Shown here: positions 1-11,117 of the stretch, in pieces | Layout of the letters: each line of letters starts with the position of its first letter | Numbering within the stretch: position 1 is the first letter of the stretch | Notes under the pieces: model-generated | What the model saw: the letters and a program-made list of their open reading frames with translations, nothing else | Databases searched by the model: none | Told to the model about the DNA's origin: nothing | Position numbers and translations under genes: made by a program | NCBI GenBank assembly: GCA_015183035.1 | Contig: JACZZP010000003.1 | Span: forward strand, 1,798,001 to 1,862,000 | Direction of reading: 5' to 3' | From: Meloidogyne chitwoodi | Lineage: Eukaryota > Nematoda > Chromadorea > Rhabditida > Meloidogynidae | DNA length: 64,000 bases

Positions 1-3000
1 TGTAGAATTATGTGTAGACGTCTGAAGAGGATGAACAGTCGAAATTGGTTTTGAATGTGTCATTTGACGGTTATGCATTTGTACGAGAACCATTTGGACC
101 AAAACCATCAGATCCGAAAACTCAATTAATGCTGGATCAAACTTCATTCTTATTACATTCCTATCGCGACATGGCACACAAAAAAAAGCAAAATTATTGC
201 CAGACTTAAACTGAACACACTCTTTGTCGTTCATACTGGCACTGATAACTGGACTTCGGCCCCACATTCGAGCATTGACTGTACAACAAAATTCCTTCTT
301 AAAATTTAAAAAAATCTATAGTTAAATTAAAAATAAATACATCTGTATCATCACATTGAAACTCAGCAACAGCGACAAACAATACATAGGCATGTTTTGA
401 ATCAGGCAATTGTGGCTGTGTGTTCAAAGTAAAATTTTGTATCATTTCTCCTTCGTGTAGTGGGCTCACAAAAACTTGAGAAACATTCCGCAACGTCATA
501 TCTCTTTAAAAATAATTTTTAGAACAACTGTAAAGAAAAATTTACATTGTAACATTAGTTCTCGCAGAGTTAAAAGCACGTCGAATCCGACTCTCATGTT
601 CAGAAATAATTCGTAACTGTTTTTTATATTTATCCTTGTCTTTATAGACTTTATCCAATACTAAAATTAATAATATACAATTTATGTAAATACAATATAC
701 ATTGAGTAAATGATGCACCAAAAGACAAAAGTAATTTTAAATAATCAAAATCACTGCTACATTCCAATGCTTGTATTGCTGGTGTTTTACCACTTCGATC
801 TGGTGAATTGAGAGGCGTTTGCAAAGAAAGAAGTGTTTTGACATGACAAATGCGGCGATTTGCGATCGCCAACTTAAAAGTTGATTAAAAATAATTAAAA
901 AAAAAAGAAAACAAAAATAGACTTTTTAAATAAAAATTTCTTTAAATAAAAATTGATGGTTAACAAACATGTAGAGGAATCTGTCCATTACTATGTTCTG
1001 CCATATCCAAACGTGCACCATTCTTAACCAATAAAGCTATAAGTTCACATTGAGTATGCGAAACTCCACATCGAATTTCACAAAGCTTAAATCAAAAAAT
1101 GTCAGAAATTATTTAGACAAAACCTTATGCACGAGAGCTTTACCTAAATCATCGCACCGATTCAGATCCAAAAATGGTTTCTGAGCATTTAAAAGCAACA
1201 ATTCATGGACTTTTTCAACCTTTCCATCAAGCACTAGCTCATCAAACTCCTTGAGATAAAAATTAATTTTTAAATAACAACGTAAGCAGTAACAATATTA
1301 ATTAACAAAATTAAACCTCCTGAGTTAAAGGAACAGTGTCTCCCTTCTTTGTCTGTTTCTTTTTTATAATTTTTTCTGCTTCTAACAAAATATTTGCTCC
1401 ATCAGGTAATAATTTCAATGGCAAATCAGAACTTGAATTTAATGACGCAACAGCTGTGGTTCTTTTAGTTTTCTTTTTTTACGATGTTAATCAAAAATAA
1501 TCATTTATAAACCTTTTTCCCACCGTCTTTTCTTACGAGTTTCAAATGTCCGCTAATCCCGAATTGCTTTCCTTCCTTCACTTCATGATTCTTTTCAATT
1601 TTTGAAATCGGAAGAGACTTGACAATTGGCGGAGATGATTGCTTCTTTTGAGGATGTGCTTCCGCAATTGCAGCTTTCGGTGTGAGATCTACATCGGACT
1701 CTGATTGAACTATTGTACCTTTGGATACCACTGAAAATTCATTATTCGCATTAGAATCATAGTTGTTAACAGAATCAGCTGTCTTAACAAGTTTTGAAGA
1801 CTTCTTCCGACGTTTCTTTAAAAAAAATAATTATCGATATATTTTAGAATAGGGATTAACCAGTTAAAATCCAAAAATTCCAATTAAACAAGATAAAATA
1901 ATATTTTTTAAAACTTTTTTGACGCGAAAAAATAATGTTTATACCTTCCCAATCATTTCCGTTGCTTTTTCTTCCTTAATAGCTGATTTTTGCCCTACTT
2001 CCAGTGCCGGAGAAGATTCAGACGTGAAAACATCCGAAGAAGAAGCGAATAACTTTTCTATTGCAGATTCTAAAAAACTCATAACTTTATTATTCTAATC
2101 CTTATTATGTTTTTGATAATTGACATATATTGGGTCCTTATTGCTTAATGTTGAATGATTTAATTAAAACAAAAAACTTCTTGAAGGACGTCCACGTTTT
2201 AAGGAAGATGCTGATGAAGCTGTAGGCACACTTAAATCTTCGGAATGAGGTTTGAGCTGGTTGCGAAGAACACGGACACCGGGCGAGCAATTGATTTCAC
2301 TCAATAACTAATTAAGAAAATAAAAGTTAAAAAAAATAAAATCAACCTTTTCTGTTTTTGATAAACGCCTGTCTGGGACAAATAGACGTTGCTGCTCTCT
2401 TGATCCTTCTCCAAGCTTAATTCCAAACCATCCTTCAGAGTTTGTACCATCACCATCAATATCCTCTCCACTTTCAAATTCTCCATCTTCTGGGTGTACT
2501 ACAGATTGTGAGGACTCATCAGTCTTTATTTTTTTAATAATAGACGTACTTCTTTGAGGAGTCTAAAGAAATGAAGAAAAATATATAAACTAAAAACCTT
2601 CCCCGATTGCCGTCTATTTCGAACTTTCTTTATACTTTTATTGTTATCCAAAAATTGTTTGCACATCGCTCTAACATTCTCACTCAATAAATTTCCAGTA
2701 GGCTCCCAAGTGTCATTTTCGGGTCCATAGCCAGCCCAGCGCACAAGCCAAAAATCCTTTCCATTTGTTCTTTTATGCCCTTTGATTTCTTCAACCTAAT
2801 TATTATAAAATAATCATAGAAAATAATTAAAAACAACCTCAAAAACTCGTTCATCTTCTAATGTTGATTGAGAGTCAGAATTTTGAGACTCCTCCTCCCC
2901 AACTTCCTCCAATTTTTTATCTTCCTTTGCCTCTTTTTCTTTAATATCCTTAAAAGAAATAATAAAATATAGTAAAAGTATAACCTTCACAACATGTTCC

Positions 3001-3056
3001 TCTTCAGAAGGAGTAAGAGAGGAAAGACTTGTTAATGAACTATCACTTTCAGCCAT
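1..3056 (-). CDS. MPP8-like chromodomain + ankyrin-repeat protein (partial, 3' end outside window)
   Basis: The start is the ATG at 3054-3056, which opens an acidic Ser/Glu-rich N-terminus (MAESDSSLTSLSS). A chromodomain follows at about 2860-2620: VFEVEEIKG, then FWLVRWAGYGPENDTWEP. The Phe, Trp and Tyr of the methyl-lysine aromatic cage are all present. A long basic Lys/Glu/Ser linker leads to ankyrin-type repeats at about 1330-650 (for example PLNSPDRSGKTPAIQALE and LLLSFGA). The last exons (about 500 down to 1) read in frame out of the window with no stop, so the C-terminus is missing. An N-terminal chromodomain with C-terminal ankyrins is the arrangement of vertebrate MPP8, an H3K9me3 reader of the HUSH silencing complex. 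Nuclear chromatin binding is therefore likely; HUSH membership is inference. It is the last of a same-strand series of genes. Confidence 0.75.
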
Positions 3057-3794
3057 AGCAAAGAGAAAATATAACTTAAAAAATAAAAGAAATATACTCA
3101 AACGTATTAAAAAAATTTTGGGATTATTCCACAGTTCGGTCAAATTTTGCGTTTTTATTTGACTTGAGATGAGTTACAATTTTTCAACTTTCATAAAGAT
3201 ATACATAAATTATAGTATTAATACAATAGCTAAAATTAATACACATATAAAAGCATATTTATCGAAGAGGTAAAATGGTGGCAGATCATATAGCTTTTTT
3301 ACATTGCATATGTGCTATTATAAAATAAAAATAAAGAATTAAACAAGAAAAAAGTGTTAAGCCAGAAGACATCCCCCTAAATAGAATAAAAAAAATTTTT
3401 TGAGGAATACAAATTTTGAGAAAAAATTAAAAAAATTTCCCGTGATTTTAATAATTAGATCAAAAATCTCCTCGCAAAAAATTTCCCGGTTAAGAGCTTT
3501 GGCCGGACTATACATAAAAAAATTAAAAAAGAGGAAAAGTTGTAAAAACATATACAAATAATGTGCATAGGAAATAACTCGCTCATTAGAATCAAATTTT
3601 TTAAGAGCGAAATTTAGAATTAAAGGAAAATAATTATACAGCACATATCAAGATTGCCGTATAATACCGAAAATATTATCGAGCTCTACTTTCGAGTCTA
3701 AAAACTTTGACTTCAAAGAGGCAATTCTGATACATAATACAATAAGAATTTTTTATAAATACAACTTTAATTTACGGAATTCTTTGTTCGCCAT
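3057..3794. other. Intergenic, AT-rich, no gene seen
   Basis: Between the chromodomain gene start and the end of the PNRC-motif gene. Only short open frames without recognisable protein were seen. It presumably holds the promoter or outron of the chromodomain gene and the 3' UTR of its neighbour. Confidence 0.5.
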
Positions 3795-5178
3795 TTAGTC
3801 CTCTTTAATAGTAGAAGGGGAAAGCCATTGAGATGGTGGAAGTGGAAGACTTTTAGCAGCAGGGGACCCAGTGAACTTTGAGCCAGCAAAGACAGATGAT
3901 GATAAACCTGAACAAAAAATTTTAAACTATTTTAATCATTTTATACAACCACTATAATGTGATTGTATTTGAACGTACAGATGGATGGTGTTGTATCTGT
4001 TGATGTTTCTACTTGATATAGTTGCTTTAGAAGTTTAGAAGCAGAAGCTAAAATAATTGAATAATACAATATTTTAAAAATTTTAAATCCCATAAAATTA
4101 TAAAGATCCGAAATAAAATCAAACATGTATAAAATAGAAAATTAAAATAAATGTTTGAAAAATATGTAAGTAAAGACTAAAATCGCTTATAAAATTTTCA
4201 AAAGCAAAAATAAAATAATCTAACATACTAGTCATTGTTGATGGAGAATTAAGCTTTTGTGGCGGTTTGATTGTGTTTGGTGGTGTTGATGGCCAAAATT
4301 GCTGTGAAGAATAAACGGGAGCAGAAGCAGGACCTATTAAGTTGGAATGTTTGTTAAAATGTGCTTGTTGATATTGCTGTATACTAATAGATGGATATAG
4401 TTCTTGACCTAAATTTTGAGATAATTAGTTAAGAATATATGTATTAACAGATTTTTTGATACATTTAATTTTAATTAAGAAAGCTAATTTTAAAGTCATC
4501 ATATTTTTTTAATTACATTTTCTGTTTCAAAATACAGGTATTGATATAAAAGTAATGTACTTTCTTAAGCTATAAATGGCCTAACTTATTTTCAAATAAA
4601 TTTTAGATTCTTTTCTTTAACTAATACCTTTTTAACTATAAAAAAACAAAATTACAAACGTTTTCCGTTCTCAAAAGTAGTTTTTGTCTTTTTCGGAGTT
4701 TGTTGTATGACAGAGTTATGGCTTTTATTATTGTTATAACCATTTTTTAATCCAGCAGAAATTTTTAATTTCTCCGCATGTTTCCATTCAATTGGCTTTT
4801 CCCATTGTGATATTTTTGTAATAATGTTGTAGTAATAGCTTAACAATAATCAAATTATAAAAATATATATATATATGTATATTCTAATCTATCTTTCATA
4901 TTTTTAAGAATATTTTCTTTAGTTAGCTATTTTTTCCAATATTAGTAAAATAAAGTCTAAAATACGAAATCGAAACAAAAAATATTTTACTTTATTTTGT
5001 AAAAAGAAAAAATAACCGTCTACCGAAGCCAGTCTTTTCTTTCCAGTTTCCAAATTCTTTCAAACGAGTAGTTGTAGGAGAAGTATCCTGTCAAATAAAA
5101 AACACTTTTACATTTAAAACTAAAAGAAACCATTTTTTCTGTTTGCGTTGTCCTAAAAGAAGTATTTGGCATTGACAT
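3795..5178 (-). CDS. PNRC-family (proline-rich nuclear receptor coactivator-like) protein
   Basis: Exons join in phase from the ATG at 5176-5178 (MSMPNTSFRTTQTEKM, then DTSPTTTRLKEFGNW). A Lys/Asn-rich exon lies at about 4660-4825 and a Pro-rich exon at about 4230-4335 (FWPSTPPNTIKPPQK). The last exon is 3909-3795, with the stop at 3795-3797. That exon carries FAGSKFTGSP and SLPLPPSQWL, which matches the conserved PNRC box of PNRC1/PNRC2 (YAGAKF...LPxPPxHW). In vertebrates this proline segment binds the EVH1 domain of the decapping factor DCP1 and links UPF1 to mRNA decapping; an equivalent role here is inferred from the motif only. The rest of the protein is low-complexity and probably disordered. 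Internal exon edges, particularly around 4020-4050, are approximate. Confidence 0.6.
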
Positions 5179-5618
5179 AAAATTAGCTATATTAAAAAAT
5201 ACAAAATTAATGTGATTAAACAAAATTAACAAGGAAAATAATATATAGCTATAAAATACTTATCTTACATACAATTAGTTGCTTATTGATTGAAAATTAC
5301 GCGCAACCTCCAAATTGAAAGTGAAAATGTCATATGATGGAAATAGCGTGTTAAAAAGATCATAAGAGAATAAAAGAAAAGAGGTCTTCCCAACATATCA
5401 ACACATTAAAATCAACACGTTTTTTCGCCACCAGTATAAAAAAACCTTGGCTACCGCTATAGTGTTAGTTTTAATCATTATCACTTTAATAAATTAAAAG
5501 ATGGAATTAAAAATAATCACAATGTTAGAATTTATGTCAATAAATTTAGAAAAAATCAACAAAATATATTCTAAGACACTTTAGGAAAGAAAAATAAGAG
5601 ATATTATATAGCCTCATT
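5179..5618. other. Intergenic, nothing recognised
   Basis: 440 bp between two minus-strand genes. AT-rich, with no coding or RNA gene seen. Confidence 0.5.
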
Positions 5619-6490
5619 TCAATTTTGTCTTTTTCTTATCACTTCAATGTTTGGTTTAATATCTTCTTCTACTTCATCATCATTAACTTCTTCATTAATT
5701 TGAGGAACACCATGTGGTTTCAATCGTTCTTTCAACTTTTTTAAACTTAAACGTGGTTTACGTCGAATGGAGTGAAATTTAATTTTTTCAATATCAGGAT
5801 CTTGAAATTCATCTATACCCGTAAGGAAAGACAATTCGCTTGAAGTCGCTGCAGTGCTAGAGCTACTCTCTGATGGTAAGATTTCACTAATCCAAGCCGT
5901 TCCTCTAATGAGATCACCTAAACGTTGATACTAGTTTTCTAATAGAAAAAATTTAAAAACCTGGAATCATTTTTGGCTTTTGATTGGAAGTTTCTTCACT
6001 CATAGCATGTAGCATTGAACAAGTTGGCCTCGCAAGTCGACATTCAAATTTTGTACTCATTTCCTTGTCTTCATTTTCTATCGAGAATTCCTGTGTGTAA
6101 TATTTTGGTTTTCTTGAAAATCGTAACCCATTCAAGTGTTCAATGGGCATCTAAATGAAAAAATATCTAACATAACATAAAAAATATCAAAAAACAATAA
6201 TTGTATCAAAAAAACCTCACATTTTTTGGTTTCCTCACAAGCCAAATTGCCTTCTTAACCTCGTTTTCTGGAATGCAGCCATTTAATTGAGCAAAATGCT
6301 CTGATGTTCCATTTATTCCAGCATTCATTACATGTCCATCCACCGAACTTTCTCTTTTGCTCCATTTTACAGGTGGTGAAACAAAAAAATCATCATTCCT
6401 ATTTGTAGAACTTGATGCAGCAGCAGAGGTCTCGCTATCACCCAAAGCTTCGTCATCATCGTCGTCATGGTGGTGCTTTCGTTTGCCCAT
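5619..6490 (-). CDS. Putative RNA polymerase I RPA34/POLR1G-like nuclear protein
   Basis: Three main exons. The first, 6490-6221, starts MGKRKHHHDDDDDEA (basic then Asp-rich, nuclear-like) and ends at KPKN with a clean GTGAG donor. The next begins MPIEHLNGLRFSRKP, and the last carries a basic run RRKPRLSLKKLKERLKP and an acidic tail ending at the stop at 5619. The segment IWLVRKPKNMPIEHLNGLRF resembles the opening of the RPA34 family (xLWLIxxPxxFxxxxLNG), in which the hydrophobic core precedes a long charged tail. That would make it a subunit of the Pol I RPA49/RPA34 heterodimer. The similarity is short, so a generic nuclear charged protein cannot be excluded. It lies about 290 bp downstream of the pyroglutamyl-peptidase gene on the same strand. 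Confidence 0.45.
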
Positions 6491-6779
6491 TTATTAACTC
6501 TAAAATAAGATATTTTAAATTATAAATGTTATCATTAATTCCTCTTATATTTTAGAATTTAATTCCAAAAAATTATTGCTAATACTATATAATTTATTTG
6601 TAACAATTTAAAATTAAGAAATTTCAAAATTAAGATTAATAGGAACTCTTTAGGAAATTCAGGAAAATAATCATTGAGAATGCGGAGCAAACTCCTTTAA
6701 AAAAACAAAAAAAAAAGATAATAAACACTTAAATTATTTTTATAGAAATTAATTTTAGAATATTACACATTGTAAATTC

Positions 6780-7505
6780 TCAATTTTGTTTGAAAATTTT
6801 GTATATCGCAATCAGAATTTGTTTTAATACAAAAATAAGCAATTCGGATGTACATCTGTCATCGAATGGTGGAATGTGAACAAAAATTGAACGACCATTT
6901 GTAGCCAATAGCGAGCAATAATAAATGTAGGCACAGAGATATCTTCAAAATAAGTTGTTACCATTTAAATTTTTGTACAAACCTTCCAGGGTTGTCTGAA
7001 ACTTCAATTTGTGGTATAAATGAACTCTTGTCAAATGAATTCAAAACAAGTTGTTTAATCTTCTCACAATCAATACACGTCCAAATCTCTAATTTTTTCT
7101 CACTTCCGACTTTACAACAATTCATAAGAGGAACAGTACCTAATTAATATTACGTTAAATTTTGAATTAAAAAACCATTAATATCCTTATGAATGTAACC
7201 ATCATTGAAGGATCTAGATTCCAGCATCATCTTTCCTAGCGTTGGTTGAACTCCAACGTGGACAGCAAACTGCAAAATTAGAATACAGGAACAATTAATT
7301 AAAAAATATTAAAATGCACATCACTGTCAGCATCAAGAACCCATTTCAAACAGTTGTGTGCTTCCTTATAATCTACGTCCACGATTTTTGTAAGTAAATC
7401 AATATCCTCAAAATCGAATACTTCCTTCAATCCATTAACAACATTTGCACTCGGATTTGTAGAAAAGTCGCCAAAGGGACCGAAGCCAGTAACAGCAATT
7501 CTCAT
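6780..7505 (-). CDS. Pyroglutamyl-peptidase I (C15 family)
   Basis: This cysteine peptidase removes N-terminal pyroglutamate from peptides in the cytosol. The chosen start, ATG at 7503-7505, gives MRIAVTGFGPFGDFSTNPS, which fits the family N-terminus; an upstream in-frame ATG at 7529 would add only eight residues. The next exon reads FAVHVGVQPTLGKMMLESRSFN. The active-site Cys is in YLCAYIYYCSLL, following a DNPGR-like segment, and the catalytic His is in RSIFVHIPPF. The reading frame ends after LKQILIAIYKIFKQN at a TGA (6780-6782). A further acceptor with a short open exon ending at 6671 could give an alternative tail. Length, about 200 residues, is normal for PGP-I. It sits about 380 bp downstream of the signal-peptidase subunit gene. 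Confidence 0.88.
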
Positions 7506-7885
7506 GCAAAATTTAATTGAAAAGTACAAACATTTTTTAAATTAAATATTATGAAATTGAAAACATCAAAAGAATAATAGAAGATAAAAATTTAACTTTT
7601 TATAATTCAATCAACAATAAAACGACAAAAAGAATCGCAATTTGTTTTCAATTAGTCATTTTTTACCCAAAAGAATTTCTAGAATAGGATCAAGAAAACA
7701 GAAAATCGCAGTGATTCCATTAAAAACTATAAGTGATGTAACTAAATTTTCAAAAGTGAAATTTTGTTTACATCACTCGAAAATGTTGGACAGTTCAAAG
7801 GCAAAAGAAAAAAAAGATCATAATTTAAAATATCCCGAATAGAGAGATATAATGATAAAATTTACATAGAGTAACATTTTAATAC
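7506..7885. other. Intergenic, one unsupported plus-strand ORF
   Basis: Contains a 66-codon plus-strand frame (7642-7842), basic and with no family resemblance. No convincing splice partners were found, so it is not called as a gene. Confidence 0.4.
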
Positions 7886-8631
7886 TTAAAATCGACCAGA
7901 AACATAATTGGACGGAAATTTTAAAACAAATTGACCATCGCCTTGAGAATCTTCTAGCCGGCCAGCATTTGGCACAATATTCCATTTGAGGACAAGTGTT
8001 ACGTTTTGGTGACTTAGCAAGTTTGAACCGTCATCGAGAAAATAATACTTTGGATGGATCTATCAAAACAAATTTAAACAAATTTAAAAAATTACAATAA
8101 ACCGATTCCTCAAAAATCACTTGAGCATCGGGACGCTTTACAATCCTATCCCAAAGAACAACTTGATTTAAGACCTAAATGAAAACGAAAAATAAAATGA
8201 AATATAAAAAACGTTTTTCATTGTTGAATACTCTGCGACCAGAAAGATGAACAATTGTTTTCTAAAAAATAATAATTGCTATATTTTCTACCTTCCTTAC
8301 ACATTCCAGTTGAAGATTGGTGACATATCCGCATGTATATTCAATGAGACCATTGCAAGATCACTTTTTCCTTCCTCATTTGTGTAATCTGACATACTTC
8401 TTCTGAAATGATTTTGTTATCAAAAAAGTAAAATAAAAAACTCACATCCGGGGATTCGCTGCACTTATCTCAACTTTAACGCTTTTAACAGCAAACATCG
8501 ATGTCAGGAATGCCATCTAAAAAAAGATACTCAACATCTTAAATAATTTTAAAATATACCAAAGTAACGGCACTGAGCACAGTCAGTGTAAAAGCAAAAA
8601 TTGTATTTCCTCTACTCCAAATAGAATGCAT
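7886..8631 (-). CDS. Signal peptidase complex subunit 3 (SPC22/23)
   Basis: ER membrane subunit of the signal peptidase complex, needed for signal-peptide cleavage. It starts at 8629-8631 with MHSIWSRGNTIFAFTLTVLS, a single N-terminal membrane anchor like the SPCS3 MNTVLSRANSLFAFSLSV. The lumenal part follows the family closely: DLAMVSLNIHADMSPIFNWN, VLNQVVLWDRIV, then the glycosylation-type NVTLVLKWNIVPNAG and FVLKFPSNYV, with the stop at 7886. About 175 residues in five or six short exons, a normal length for the family. The gene begins only 150 bp downstream of the stop of the IPP isomerase gene on the same strand, a spacing typical of nematode operons. Confidence 0.95.
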
Positions 8632-8781
8632 TTTAAATAAATATTTAAAAGAATTAAATGAATGTCAAAAAATTTAAAGATATTCACAATGCAACAAATG
8701 ATAAGAATGAAAAATTAGTGTTTTTTCAAATAAAATTTTTATCAGATAAATTATTTAAATAAAAATTTAACAGATAAGCAG

Positions 8782-9684
<903 letters not shown>

Positions 9685-9974
9685 AAAAGAAATAAAACAG
9701 ATTTTCTAAATAAAATTACAAAATTTAATTTTAAAATGAATGATTAAAAATAAGAATGAATCGTCATCTCAAACAAGTCACTAATAATAATTTTGTAATT
9801 TGATTATTTGACAAATAATTAATTTGGTAAATTGAATAAAATTGTAAATTTTATTTTGAACATTTGACTCTTTGCCATTGGAAACTTTGCCACTAAGCAA
9901 CTTCTTGACTTTTTTATTTTTTAGAATTTTATTCCTTTTCTTTATTATTTATTGTTTTTTAAATACCTAGATTA
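9685..9974. promoter_or_regulatory. Bidirectional intergenic region between idi-1 and PBDC1 gene
   Basis: 290 bp separating two divergent start codons, so it must contain both promoters and any trans-splice outrons. No TATA box or other defined element was recognised. Confidence 0.4.
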
Positions 9975-10728
9975 ATGACGGATTTTGAAACAAATTTTAA
10001 TGATGCTCAAAATTATGTTAATGATCCAAATATTGAAATTGCTTGGGCAATAAAGGCTAGTGAAATTGCTTCAGTTCATGTAAAATTTAGTTTTTAATTA
10101 TTATAAAATAATCTGTTTAAAAATAGATGAATATTCTAATGTCTGTTGATACAACCAAGCTTAAATTAAATAAATATCAAGATGATGTCTATAAACATTT
10201 TAGAGAAATTTTCCCTGATATGGACGTTTTTCAAGTATTATTTTTTAATTTTTTTATTCTTTTAATATTTTAGACGAATGAAGTTCAATTGAAAGGAGGA
10301 AATAAAGAAAAATGGAGACAATTTTGTGAGCATTTTAAGGAAACAATGGAAGATTATAATTTTGGAACAATGCTCAGGATACGAGCAGATGGAATTTATG
10401 ATGAAGCAAACACTATTATTACACCAAAGGTATTTATATTTTCTGTTTTAACTCAGATTAAGATTCTAGCCATAGAGTTGATGTAATTAAATTTACTTGA
10501 ACTATGTAGCATAAAAGAGAGTTAATTTTCATATTAAAACAAAAAGTTTGTCTTTTTCTTTAATCATTGTTTTTAATTTTTCTATTTGACAGTCTTTATT
10601 ATTTTCAGATAATTTTCTTAGCAATTGAAGGCGCACGTTGCATTGAAGGAATAAATGAAAAGTTCAAAGAAAACTACAAAACATCATATACTCAAAACAA
10701 TTCTGAAACTATTGGTGGAAATACTTAA
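9975..10728 (+). CDS. PBDC1 / Ypl225w (Chp1) family protein
   Basis: Four exons from the ATG at 9975. MTDFETNFNDAQNYVNDPNI leads into EIAWAIKASEIASVH, then MNILMSVDTTKLKLNKYQDD, then LKGGNKEKWRQFCEHFKETM and EDYNFGTMLRIRADG, ending in ITPKIIFLAIEGARCIEGIN and a TAA at 10726-10728. This matches human PBDC1 block by block (NDPDIEMAWAM, SVDPQFLKLT, KEKWRPFC, EDFNYGTLLR, FFAIEIARNREG). The yeast member acts as a ribosome-associated chaperone for newly made eEF1A; the same role here is inferred from family membership. Unlike the human protein it lacks the long acidic C-terminal repeat tail. Confidence 0.92.
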
Positions 10729-11091
10729 AAAACAATTATATTTATTTAATATTTTTATATATAAAATTAAACTGAATTTAAGTTTTCTTCTTAAAAATAT
10801 AAATTTTTAAAAATTTAGTTTTTTAATATTTTTGTTTTGGGAATATTTTTTTATTTTTAAAAATTTCATCTTGAATATTTTGTCTTCGACATTTGAAAAT
10901 TTTCTAAATACACACATTTTTTCATTACTTTTTCATATGAAAAGATGTTTGGACTATCTTCTGCTGATAAAACAATTTTTTATCAGAAAATTTTATTATT
11001 TTTGTTTGATAAAGTCTTCTCAATGTCCTCATTCATTTACTGCATCACCAACCATCACTCGCATTGGAAAAGGACAACTGGATTTTTGCAG
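10729..11091. other. Intergenic with a probable trans-splice acceptor at 11081-11091
   Basis: AT-rich spacer. It ends in GATTTTTGCAG, a strong nematode 3' splice site with no upstream coding exon. It lies 26 nt before a short ATG-containing exon of the gamma-glutamyltransferase gene, so it is best read as a spliced-leader acceptor. A 92-codon frame at 10832-11110 looks like translated AT-rich spacer. Confidence 0.45.
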
Positions 11092-11117
11092 GCTAACTTT
11101 TTACGAATAAAAAGGAA

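Noticed and set aside
7642..7842. 66-codon basic plus-strand ORF
   Set aside because: No recognisable family, no splice partners, and it lies between two minus-strand genes; left unannotated.
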